Positions 18,901 to 25,442 of a stretch of DNA of 39,793 bases are shown here, one piece after another. The translations under genes and the position numbers were made by a program. This DNA comes from JBLIOB01 sp047639575 (GTDB taxonomy: Bacteria; Bacteroidota; Bacteroidia; Flavobacteriales_D; Parvicellaceae): NCBI GenBank assembly GCA_047639575.1, contig JBLIOB010000006.1:1-39793 (forward strand), written 5' to 3'. A model generated the notes under the pieces. The model worked only from the letters and a program-made list of their open reading frames with translations. It was not told the origin of the DNA and ran no database searches. The number at the start of each line of letters is the position of its first letter. The first letter of the stretch is position 1.

Positions 18901-19795
18901 CTACAATGTTTCCAGAGGCATTATACTCCGTAATTTCTACAGCGACTACGTAATCACCTATAACAGGAGAGTAGTAGGCAGTCAATCCAGTGGCACCATC
19001 TATAAAGGAATAACCAGCAGCTCCAAAGGGTTGCAGGGCATTAAATCCTGCGCCCCATCCAACGGTAGGTATAGTCCAGGGTAAAAACGGTGCTGGGGGA
19101 GCTGGAGCGGGCGCACCAGCAGAACTGAATCCGGCATAAGGATCAACAAAAGAATAAACCAGTTGGTCACCATCTGGATCTATTGCGGTATTTAATAATG
19201 AAGTTGTATCACCCACGCATAAAAATGGAATTGGTACGTCAGTAAATATAGGAGAGCTGTTTCCTACTAAAGGTGGGCCAATGTACGCGTGAAACGCTAA
19301 TCCTTCTGCACCGGGAGTAGTTAAGTTTACTATACTTCCATTTCTACAACAACGGTCATAGAGAACGTGATAGCCAGTGAAATTTAAATCTAAATTGACA
19401 AAACCTTCATAAACGCCTTCAAAAATACAGGTAGAGGCTCCTATTGTACAGCTGCTTGGAAGTTCTGGAGTTATTTTGGTTGTGTCAACTCTTGCTAAAT
19501 CCAGGGTTGTAATTAAATTCTTATTTCCACCACCTAGGGGCACGCCTGGCACATCATGCTCATAAATACCTACCGTTAAAGGACCCGGTTCAGGTTCGTT
19601 TTGAAAGAAAGGATTAGCATCAGGGCCACAATTCGTGTATGTAGTTAGAATAATTTTGTACCGGTATTGAGTAACACCACCAACAACAACAGTTCCAATA
19701 TATTGATAACCTAAGTTTCCGCCAACCAAATGAGTTGCAAAAGAATTAATTCCAATAATTAGGAAGATAGCAAGGACGAGAAGTCTTTTAAGCAT
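12944..19795 (-). CDS. Giant secreted type-B T9SS protein with 21 Ig-like repeats (2283 aa)
   Basis: The signal peptide (MLKRLLVLAIFLIIGINSFA) leads into an N-terminal module common in large Bacteroidota surface proteins (THLVGGNLGYQYIG, later LYDRCCRNGS) to about residue 320. A cadherin/Ig-like region and one PKD-like unit follow to 511. Residues 512-2111 are 21 tandem domains of 74-79 residues built on AGxDTTICxGDSxQL, YxWTPxxGLSDPNIxNP, TTYxVxVTDxxGC. A PKD domain (SFLWIFGDGTTSAS) and the gliding-motility-associated type-B C-terminal domain end it (FTPNDDGMNDQF, IYNRWGQLMF, WDGRSMAGEKVPNGSYFYTI). Such proteins are exported through T9SS to the cell surface or medium as adhesins or filaments; the ligand is unknown. 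It follows the type-A gene by 12 bp. Unlike the two other type-B genes here, it has no PorP/SprF gene beside it. Confidence 0.93.
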   Translation of the reverse strand: MLKRLLVLAIFLIIGINSFATHLVGGNLGYQYIGTVVVGGVTQYRYKIILTTYTNCGPDANPFFQNEPEPGPLTVGIYEHDVPGVPLGGGNKNLITTLDLARVDTTKITPELPSSCTIGASTCIFEGVYEGFVNLDLNFTGYHVLYDRCCRNGSIVNLTTPGAEGLAFHAYIGPPLVGNSSPIFTDVPIPFLCVGDTTSLLNTAIDPDGDQLVYSFVDPYAGFSSAGAPAPAPPAPFLPWTIPTVGWGAGFNALQPFGAAGYSFIDGATGLTAYYSPVIGDYVVAVEITEYNASGNIVGITRRDLQLLVLNCPPNPAPNIDPTVGTTANNFTVVEGETLCFDFGFNDPNNDNLVLTANGQIFDPIFTFPAATIDTPAVGLDTVSATFCWNTACGQAQALPYQFTVSVVDDGCPPKTTNEVYLITVTTVPTPDTLFGPIVVCQGDTATYTTQLIAGATYNWIVTGGTVTTATANQATVLWNSPGTGNVSVSAVSGAGCSSLPIDLDVTVIAAPSADAGPDQFICVGDSVQIGGAPTGPIGATYIWTPNTDIDNNTLSNPFVFPTVTTEYIVVADVGGVCDGRDTVNVTVGSIAMDAGPDSTICLGDSVQLQATGGTIYVWTPAGTLSDPNVADPFATPIVTTTYTVNITDATGCSGIDSVIITILPIPIITISNDTTICDGDCAQLIAGGGTIFNWTPITGLSDPTIANPITCISATQTYQVVVGAAGCTDSASVTVTVTPAPIASAGNDTTICENDCALLNGFGGGNYAWLPAGSLNDPTLENPTACPAVTTDYELTVTDGNGCTDVDSVQVTVNAAPIVNAGVDIDLCLGQDTTLNATGANIYVWTPITDLSDPNIFNPVASPTVTITYTVNGTDINGCTNSDSLVVTVNAIPVVGVSNDTTICLNDSAQLSASGGTGYSWTPAAGLSNPNIANPMASPGVNTTYTVVVSNGAACLDSAQVTISLLALPIIVAGPDTAICENECVNLLATGGTSYIWTPAAGLSDPTIPNPIACPVATSQYIIIGTDAVGCSNTDTVDVIINALPAIDAGVDEAICLTDSVQLNATGGTSYVWTPITDLSDPNVGNPFASPSSTIEYFVTGTDANGCVNIDSMTVNVNALPTVGVSNDTTICIGDTAQLAASGGTIYSWTPITDLDNPNIPNPLADPSVTTTYTVHVIDGAGCEDSAQVTISLFALPIIVAGPDTALCENDCVNLLATGAISYVWAPTAGLSNSTIDNPQACPLVTTAYIVTGTDGNSCTNVDTVDVIINTLPPVDAGLDETICNTDSVQLNSTGALSYVWTPITDLSDPNIGNPFASPSSTIEYFVTGTDINGCINIDSMTVNVNGLPVITVSNDTTICLGDTAQLLATGGTVYTWTPTTDLDNANIPNPQADPIITTAYTVHVTDAAGCEDSLVTTVTLSPLPLISAGIDETICLNDTVTLNAAGGVSYTWSPTDSLSNPNIGNPMAWPTDTTEYIVVGLDALGCSNTDTMNVFVLPLPTVNAGVDVWVCPGDSVQLNATGTGTFSWSPTTGLSNATIPNPMAAPGDTTIYIVTLTDASICSNTDTMTVFVNAVVPSEAGPDSTICSGDTLQIGGSPTSVTGSIYSWVPTTGLDDPTVANPFAFPTVTTTYFLNITNDTCSGTDSVTITVNAPPPAAAGADIQICYGDTAQLLATGGIGYLWSPSDSLSNPNIDNPVAWPIDTTSYAVLVTDINGCTAIDTMVVIVNPIPTVNAGIDTTICLGDSALLAATGGVIYAWTPVTDISDPNISNPFVFPLITTEYIVIVTDSNSCTETDSVIVTISTPSPVDAGADTAMCIGDTLQLIASGSVNYVWTPTFTLSDSNIFNPLAFPSDTTTYFVTGTDAIGCNSTDSITITVNPVPAADAGSNTSICDGDTVQLLATGGITYLWTPPTTLSDPIIADPDATPLITTEYFVLVTDSNGCVANDSITVTVNALPIADAGPDLTACIGDTIGLLATGGTQYTWTPSTFLDNPNIDNPNAFPDTTMDFFVVVTDANSCTSFDTVEVSVFSITVAPTDTSICLGDSVQLNVGSPSATIYIWTPSSGLSDPNIASPMASPAITTTYTVTINDASGCSDVATATITVEDVPVPSFTTVIDAGCDGVVVEFTNVSTGADSFLWIFGDGTTSASTSPTHSFDYGTNFTAILVAYNIFGCSDSTSFSGSAGVFEDYFSISIPNVFTPNDDGMNDQFVVSVAGKLYSCIDMKIYNRWGQLMFIASGNNLVWDGRSMAGEKVPNGSYFYTIQIKDFAYQGHITIFE
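13463..18262 (-). repeat. Coding tandem array of 21 units (~228 bp each) with a ~684 bp three-unit superperiod
   Basis: Residues 512-2111 of the 2283-residue protein. Units 5 to 14 are each exactly 76 codons. Units 5-7 (17347-16664), 8-10 (16663-15980) and 11-13 (15979-15296) look like copies of one three-domain block: unit phases share GVSNDTTIC, AGPDTAxCENxC and AGxDExIC respectively. DNA similarity at 684 bp spacing is visible by eye, for example near 16450-16550 against 15766-15866. Confidence 0.9.
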
Positions 19796-19807
19796 TTACT
19801 TTTTGGC

Positions 19808-22060
19808 TTATAATTTAAAAAATGGCATTGACACCTGTACTTCGTTTACGCGCATAATAACAATATATTGGCCTGCACTTAAATCAGAGACGTATATTTT
19901 ATGTGAGTTGTTGCTTACTTCACTAGATTTAAGTATTCTTCCGGTCAAATCAACTAATATCCAATTGTCAATTGGCTCTCCTGTAACCACATTAATGTTT
20001 AATTCAGAAGAAGCCGGATTTGGAAACATGTTGATGCTATAACTAAATTCATTTTCCTTAACGCTAATAGGATCAAGAAATTTAATACTATAATCTTCCG
20101 TTTGCCCAAATGTTTGATTAGAGCAAGCATCCGTAATTCCACCTATAACATCACTCATGACTCTCATTCTTAATGCAACGTTTAACACAGCAACCCCAAC
20201 AGGAGCGACATAAGAAATAGAAGGATTAGTTGTGCTTGGCGCGTCCATAATCAATTCAGTTAAATCATCAAAAGCTCCGTCATTGTTATAGTCAATCCAA
20301 ACTTTCGTGTCATGAGCTGAAGGTCCAGTCCTTACATCCAAGGTTTGTGAAGATCCTTCATCAACAGATGTTGTGTATTCACATGAATAATCCCGATACC
20401 CCTCTACTCCGTCTGGTGAAGAGTTTAAGATTCCGTTTATTTCAACTCGATAAATGCCATAATCGCAACAATATCCAAGCGTTGCTGGAGTACAGGTAGC
20501 GGTAACTAGTTGATTACCTAGGGTAACGTCCACGTATCCAATTACTGTTGTGGAATTGTTTCCAAATACGTTTGACGAAGTAAGCGATACATCATAACTA
20601 CCATTAATCAGGTAGGTATGTGTTGGGTTTTGTGCAATTGATGTGTTTCCATCTCCAAAATCCCAAAGCCATGCGATTGGTATATTAGTGGACAGATCCT
20701 GAAAATTGACCACACCATCACAAGTTTTAACAACGTCCGATGTGAATGTAGTGACCGGGGGCGAAGTATCTTGTTCAATTATAACGGTATAATCTTCTGC
20801 CTGCCCAAAATCAGAATCTGAACAAGGTGTAGGAGGTGCTGAAAAATCATAATCAGCACTTACTCTCATCCGCAAAGGTGCACTTAATACAGCTGAAGCA
20901 GGAATTGTAATGTTTCCAGACAAAGCCATGGATCCAGATACATCTAGAACTCTTTCGGTCACATCATTTAAAACTCCATCATTATTGTAATCTATCCAAA
21001 CAGCCGCATTTAAGGTGCTAGGACCAACAAAAGTTGCGCTAAAGGAATAAGTTTGACCAGCAAATAAAGTTGTCTGTTGGCACGTAAAATCTCCATAACC
21101 TTCTGCTGAAGTTCCAGTTGAGTTATTCAGCGTATTAATTTGAACGTTAGATATTCCGAATCCTAAAGTCCCGTTTAATGTAGCAGGGGTGCAAGCAATA
21201 GTCACTGGCGTTCCGCCTGATAAATTAACTGTGATGTAGGCTGTTTTCACTTCAACATCATTTCCAAAAGCATTAGTAGAGGTAAGCGTAACCGTATAAT
21301 TTCCACTCGTAGTATAAGTGTAACAAGGGTTTTCAACATTGTCGGTTCCTCCATCACCAAAATCCCATAACCAACTCGTTGGAGTATTACTAGATAAGTC
21401 TGTGAAGCATATATCTCCGGAGCAAGTAACCAAAGTTGATGCTACAAAATCGGCAACTGGAGGGATACTTGGAACAGTCCAGTCAAATTGAATGTTTGGT
21501 CGGTCAGTTGAAGTTTGAATAAAAGCAGGTGTTGAACAGACATTTGCCGCATCTTGAAAACGATAGACTACGGAAGTGTAGGAAGTAGAGGTATAATAGG
21601 TCACGTCATTTCCTGTAAACCCTGTATTGTTAAAACAGACATCAATTAATATGTTTTGAATCCCATCCCAATAAAACGGTGAAGAAAAAGAGTGTGTATT
21701 CAAACCAGCGGTAGGAGCGTAGTTAGTTGGTCCATAAACATTTGTGAATCCCGCTTCAAATGCAGTTGCGCTGGTTGCACCTGTATGCTTTAATCCGATT
21801 TCATAATCTTCTAAGACGACACCATTAATAGATTGAACATCAAACGCAAGACTGTTAATGTTCCCTGCAGTCATACCTGCGGCATTTAATTCCGCAGCGG
21901 TAACCATTAATTGATGCTTTGCTCCCCAATACCAATTGCCGTATGGCGCAGGGTAGGTGGTGGATGTGTTTGTTGTTCCGCCCGTTCCTATGGTTATAGT
22001 TGCGGAAAAAGCGCTGAAAGACAGCGTTATAAATGTGGCTAAAAGTAAAAATTGCTTCAT
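19808..22060 (-). CDS. Secreted PKD/GEVED protein with type-A T9SS sorting domain (750 aa)
   Basis: A signal peptide (MKQFLLLATFITLSFSAFSA) is followed by an N-terminal beta-rich module of about 180 residues (TITIGTGGTTNTSTTYPAPYG; GLKHTGATS; FYWDGIQNILIDVCFNN). Then two tandem PKD-GEVED pairs: PKD1 (SWLWDFGDGGTDNVENPCYTY) with GEVED1 (VWIDYNNDGVLND to FGQAEDYTV), and PKD2 (AWLWDFGDGNTSIAQNPTHTY) with GEVED2 (VWIDYNNDGAFDD to FGQTEDYSI). The last 85 residues are a type-A sorting domain (INMFPNPASSELNINV, GRILKSS, LSAGQYIV), which T9SS cuts off with attachment to surface lipopolysaccharide. It is the first gene of an operon with the 2283-residue protein. No catalytic domain is visible; a surface adhesion or scaffold role is inferred. 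Confidence 0.92.
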   Translation of the reverse strand: MKQFLLLATFITLSFSAFSATITIGTGGTTNTSTTYPAPYGNWYWGAKHQLMVTAAELNAAGMTAGNINSLAFDVQSINGVVLEDYEIGLKHTGATSATAFEAGFTNVYGPTNYAPTAGLNTHSFSSPFYWDGIQNILIDVCFNNTGFTGNDVTYYTSTSYTSVVYRFQDAANVCSTPAFIQTSTDRPNIQFDWTVPSIPPVADFVASTLVTCSGDICFTDLSSNTPTSWLWDFGDGGTDNVENPCYTYTTSGNYTVTLTSTNAFGNDVEVKTAYITVNLSGGTPVTIACTPATLNGTLGFGISNVQINTLNNSTGTSAEGYGDFTCQQTTLFAGQTYSFSATFVGPSTLNAAVWIDYNNDGVLNDVTERVLDVSGSMALSGNITIPASAVLSAPLRMRVSADYDFSAPPTPCSDSDFGQAEDYTVIIEQDTSPPVTTFTSDVVKTCDGVVNFQDLSTNIPIAWLWDFGDGNTSIAQNPTHTYLINGSYDVSLTSSNVFGNNSTTVIGYVDVTLGNQLVTATCTPATLGYCCDYGIYRVEINGILNSSPDGVEGYRDYSCEYTTSVDEGSSQTLDVRTGPSAHDTKVWIDYNNDGAFDDLTELIMDAPSTTNPSISYVAPVGVAVLNVALRMRVMSDVIGGITDACSNQTFGQTEDYSIKFLDPISVKENEFSYSINMFPNPASSELNINVVTGEPIDNWILVDLTGRILKSSEVSNNSHKIYVSDLSAGQYIVIMRVNEVQVSMPFFKL

Positions 22061-22285
22061 GATTAGTTAGGTTCTAGTAGCTTAATATATGCAATTTGAT
22101 CAGTATAAGTGCAAGTTTAATAAGGATTAATTGGAATCCTAGCTTTTTAACGAACAAATAGCTTGCCAAAACAAATCGTCAAAAAAAAACACTTTTTTAT
22201 CGAAACAATATGGGTTTTTAAAGATTATTTTTATCTTGCATCCTTTAAGTGAAGAATAGTCGTTAATGTACAATTGGCGGACTTA

Positions 22286-22870
22286 ATGAGCAAAGATTCA
22301 AATAGTGTTTTAGAGGTTTGTAACTCTCGGTATCAGGAGATATATGGGAATTACAACATTTCTATGAATAAGAAGATCGTGGTTTCCCACTTCGGTGAGT
22401 TCAGTCAGGACCTTGTAAATTCTATATCTAACGGTGTAGAAGAGACAATGATAGAGACGGGCGACAAGAAAGGAACTGTTAAACGAATGTTTAGCATTCT
22501 TGTGGAAGGTCTACAGAATATTCGACTTCATGGGGAAAAAGACCGTGACGGTAATCAGGCCTCCTTCCTTATTATTGCGCAAGATGAAGATGAGTATCTA
22601 GTAACTTTAGCTAATCTTGTTTTCAATTCTAATAAAGAAACAATCCTAGAACGCTTAGAGGAAATTAATTCTTACGATGAAAAAGAAGTGAAAGCTCTTT
22701 ACATGGAAGTTTTAACAAATGGGATTATCTCAAATAAGGGTGGAGCTGGTTTAGGTTTCATTACAATGGCAATGAAATCTAAGAATAAGCTTAATTTTTC
22801 TGTGCAAGAAATAGATGATTCCCTTTCTTGTTTCAGTCTAGAGATTAAAATTAACAGGAAGAAAAGTTAA
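22286..22870 (+). CDS. SiaB-like (DUF6272) GHKL-fold protein kinase
   Basis: I take the ATG at 22286; the longer frame starts at a TTG four codons earlier. The 194-residue protein resembles SiaB, a serine/threonine kinase with a HATPase-like fold. The N-box analogue is VEGLQNIRLHG, with Glu74 and Asn78, and the G-box analogue is GGAGLGF at 152-158. In Pseudomonas aeruginosa SiaB phosphorylates SiaC, and the SiaA phosphatase reverses it, controlling the diguanylate cyclase SiaD. Here the SiaC-like gene follows 13 bp downstream, so the kinase-substrate pair is intact, but no SiaA or SiaD is adjacent. It is divergent from a T9SS surface-protein operon, suggesting but not proving that the switch governs surface or biofilm behaviour. 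Confidence 0.85.
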   Translation: MSKDSNSVLEVCNSRYQEIYGNYNISMNKKIVVSHFGEFSQDLVNSISNGVEETMIETGDKKGTVKRMFSILVEGLQNIRLHGEKDRDGNQASFLIIAQDEDEYLVTLANLVFNSNKETILERLEEINSYDEKEVKALYMEVLTNGIISNKGGAGLGFITMAMKSKNKLNFSVQEIDDSLSCFSLEIKINRKKS

Positions 22871-22883
22871 TTTCTCTAGAGCA

Positions 22884-23261
22884 ATGAGTAAACTCCATAT
22901 AGTTGAAGGTAAAAATACCCCCGAGGTAAATTGGGATACTGAGTCTGGCGTATACACGCTAACTGGGAAATCATTTCCTGAAAATTCAAAGAAATTTTAT
23001 AATCCAATATTAGATTGGATCGATGGTCAAAGTTTTGAAGGCGATGTAGTTTTTGAATTTTACTTTTACTATTTATCTAGTTCTTCGATTATTGCAATCT
23101 ACCAAATCTTGAAAAGAATTGAAGCTGCTACCGATGGCAAAGCCAATGTCGAGATTGTTTGGAAATTTGACGAAGGAGACGATGATATTGAGCGAATTGG
23201 GGAAGATTATCAAAAGATTACCTCATTAAATATTTCCACCATTCTAGTTGGCGAAGATTAA
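22884..23261 (+). CDS. SiaC-like regulatory phosphoprotein (DUF1987)
   Basis: A 125-residue cytosolic protein with the DUF1987 landmarks GKSFPENSKKFYNPILDWI (28-46) and a following beta strand plus helix like anti-sigma-antagonist folds. In P. aeruginosa SiaC a threonine at the head of this helix (in an NTSS-like motif) is phosphorylated by SiaB, and unphosphorylated SiaC activates the partner cyclase. Here that position reads YYLSSSS (62-68), so the phosphorylated residue is probably serine; the exact one cannot be fixed without an alignment. It is translated 13 bp after the kinase gene and ends 60 bp before the convergent PorP-OmpA gene. The target of the switch in this organism is not encoded nearby. 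Confidence 0.86.
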   Translation: MSKLHIVEGKNTPEVNWDTESGVYTLTGKSFPENSKKFYNPILDWIDGQSFEGDVVFEFYFYYLSSSSIIAIYQILKRIEAATDGKANVEIVWKFDEGDDDIERIGEDYQKITSLNISTILVGED

Positions 23262-23300
23262 TTCTTTGCAATCGGACTTTTCCCGAGTTAAATAATGAGC

Positions 23301-23319
23301 CAGCTAGTCCAATTAGCTG
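23301..23319. terminator. Weak hairpin between convergent genes
   Basis: CAGCTA / TAGCTG (23301-23306 and 23314-23319) with a 7-base loop lies between the converging SiaC-like and PorP-OmpA genes. It could end transcription from either side, but no T-run follows on either strand, so support is slight. Confidence 0.25.
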
Positions 23320-23320
23320 A

Positions 23321-25438
23321 TTAAGTTCCTGTCACCTTCATTTCAACTCTTCTGTTAAGCGCTTTACCGTCATCTGTTCCATTATCAGCCCGAGGTTTCG
23401 CTTCTCCATATCCTTTGGCTTGAAGTCTACCTTTACCTATCCCTTTATTTGCGATGTAGTCAACTGCACTGTTTGCACGAGCTTCAGAAAGCCGCTGGTT
23501 AGATCCGTCTGAACCTATGTTATCCGTATGTCCTCCAATCTCTATTTTTATGTTTGGATTTTGATTTAGAAAATCAACCATTTGATCCAGCAAACGGAAA
23601 GATCTCTGATCTAACTCAGCTTTACCTGTTTTAAACAGTAAGTCGTCCAGCACAATGCTCTTACCAACTCCTAAAGCAGATAATTCAACGGTACGGTCAA
23701 TCTGATCACTGCTTGTAACGTCAATTTTTATGGATTGATTAAAATAGCCTTCTTTCGTAATTAATACTTCAAATTTCCGATCCAGGTTTAATGGGTACGT
23801 TTCAGGAGTAATATCATTCATTACCATCAATGCATTAATCGGTGTTGCAGGAATAGTAATGTCGCTTACCATAACTGTAGACGAGATTACCTTTTTAGTA
23901 TCCTCATCAATAACGATTAGTTTCAGGTAAGCTCCAGCAAAGCTCTTATTCAAATACACTGGCTTGTTCAACGTTCCAAACTTGTCATAATTAATTTTAA
24001 TGATCTCATCATCGAATCCGTCAGATCTAACAATTAATTGATGTTCCTTTCCAATTTCAAGAGGTGTGTTTAAACTATTTCCCTCTCCTAAAAGACTTTC
24101 TGTTCCAGTAACTGCATCTACTAAGTACACTTTGGCAATAACAGGTTCACTCGTTGCCTTATCAAACGATTGAAGGTCTAAATCAAATGTTTTAAAAAGC
24201 TTCTCTAGATAAATTTTTTCTGTTTTGTCTTCTTCTTTAGGCTGTTTTAAATTGATTGTTTGAGCGATATATCCGTCTTTTTCAGCACTAATTACATATT
24301 CTTCTTTTACATGAAGTTCTGCAGTTCCCTTAGACTTGTCGTTAATTATGATTCCTTCTTTACCAGTTGTGAGGCTTTTGTATTTGACCTTGGCCAATAT
24401 TAATTGTTTTGTATCAGCATCGTATACTTCCACATTGAATTGAAAGGGTTTGGCTGATTTCTTACTAGCAATTTTGTAATTCAAGAAAATTTCTAAGGAT
24501 CCAGTATTGGTATTGAGACCATCCGTTAGACCAGATGTGCTGATGTCATAACTTACCCCAACATCGAAAATATTAGATAAATATTTGACCCCAGCTATAA
24601 ATGAATCTCCAGCTCTGTAATAGGTGCCTAACCCAATAGCTGCTCTTTTCTCTTTAGTTCTCTCTAGATGGTAAAGCCAGTCTGTTCCAAATACTGCTTG
24701 TGTTTGAGTGCCTTGAAGCATGAATAGTAGTTTGGGAGCAATTGAAAATTTCTCGATCGGAAAAAATGTTGCTCCACCTGTGGCAGTTATTCTCATTGGT
24801 AAGCCAAACCCTTCAACCACAACGCCAGTTTTCGGTTGAATTACATTATAGGTTGAAACTCCGAAGTAAAATTTATTTTCATCTAAAGAATCATTTTGGT
24901 ACCACATAAATCCAGGAGAAATTTCTGCTCCTTTTATGAGCGGATTTGAAACGTCTTCACCTAATCCTGCTGTTGGGTCATAAGATGCACCATTCCATTG
25001 AGAGCTGGTGGTAATTGAGTTTAGAGAGGTGGACCCATTAAAGTACCCTGCCTTAAGTCCTAATGCTATGTGACTGGTTCTATGGTTCAATCCAAAATCA
25101 TAACTAAAAGAAGCTGCGAATTGATTGGTAGATAAGTACCCTCCTTCTCCTAATCGGTCATTTACAAAAGATATTCCAACTGCAGCGTATTTATTCCCAG
25201 TTACCGAATTTCTTAACGGAAAAGATCCTTCAAATTGCGAAGTTGAAAATGGAGCCACAATGCCCATCCATTGACTTCGATGCAGCAATCTAATATTGAC
25301 ATCTTCGCTAATTGCCGCTTGAGCAGGATTTGTTTGCGCGTTTGAATAATTAAAATGAGAGAAAAATGCATCTTGTGCATTTGAATTTAATGAACCCAGT
25401 ATAAGACCAAGTATTACGATGTAGTTGAATTTTATCAT
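23321..25438 (-). CDS. PorP/SprF family outer-membrane protein fused to an OmpA C-terminal domain (705 aa)
   Basis: A signal peptide (MIKFNYIVILGLILGSLNSNA) precedes a PorP/SprF beta-barrel at about 22-325, with the family N-terminus QDAFFSHFNYSNAQTNPAQA and LLHRSQWMGI. Three carboxypeptidase-regulatory/Ig-like linker units follow (about 332-412, 417-498, 503-588), then an OmpA peptidoglycan-binding domain at 592-702 (LDDLLFKTGKAEL, GHTDNIGSDGSN, LSEARANSAVDYI, RLQAKGYGE, LNRRVE). PorP/SprF proteins assist T9SS export or attachment of type-B proteins. OmpA domains anchor to the cell wall. Here both are one chain, while the other module encodes them separately. It follows the type-B gene by 4 bp and is the last gene of a three-gene operon. 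Confidence 0.92.
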   Translation of the reverse strand: MIKFNYIVILGLILGSLNSNAQDAFFSHFNYSNAQTNPAQAAISEDVNIRLLHRSQWMGIVAPFSTSQFEGSFPLRNSVTGNKYAAVGISFVNDRLGEGGYLSTNQFAASFSYDFGLNHRTSHIALGLKAGYFNGSTSLNSITTSSQWNGASYDPTAGLGEDVSNPLIKGAEISPGFMWYQNDSLDENKFYFGVSTYNVIQPKTGVVVEGFGLPMRITATGGATFFPIEKFSIAPKLLFMLQGTQTQAVFGTDWLYHLERTKEKRAAIGLGTYYRAGDSFIAGVKYLSNIFDVGVSYDISTSGLTDGLNTNTGSLEIFLNYKIASKKSAKPFQFNVEVYDADTKQLILAKVKYKSLTTGKEGIIINDKSKGTAELHVKEEYVISAEKDGYIAQTINLKQPKEEDKTEKIYLEKLFKTFDLDLQSFDKATSEPVIAKVYLVDAVTGTESLLGEGNSLNTPLEIGKEHQLIVRSDGFDDEIIKINYDKFGTLNKPVYLNKSFAGAYLKLIVIDEDTKKVISSTVMVSDITIPATPINALMVMNDITPETYPLNLDRKFEVLITKEGYFNQSIKIDVTSSDQIDRTVELSALGVGKSIVLDDLLFKTGKAELDQRSFRLLDQMVDFLNQNPNIKIEIGGHTDNIGSDGSNQRLSEARANSAVDYIANKGIGKGRLQAKGYGEAKPRADNGTDDGKALNRRVEMKVTGT

Positions 25439-25442
25439 GGTC

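Noticed and set aside
22061..22285. Divergent promoters in the 225 bp before the SiaB-like gene and the type-A gene
   Set aside because: Only partial matches (TATCTTGC on the plus strand) were found, so no promoter is called; the region also holds an A9 run and no other visible element.
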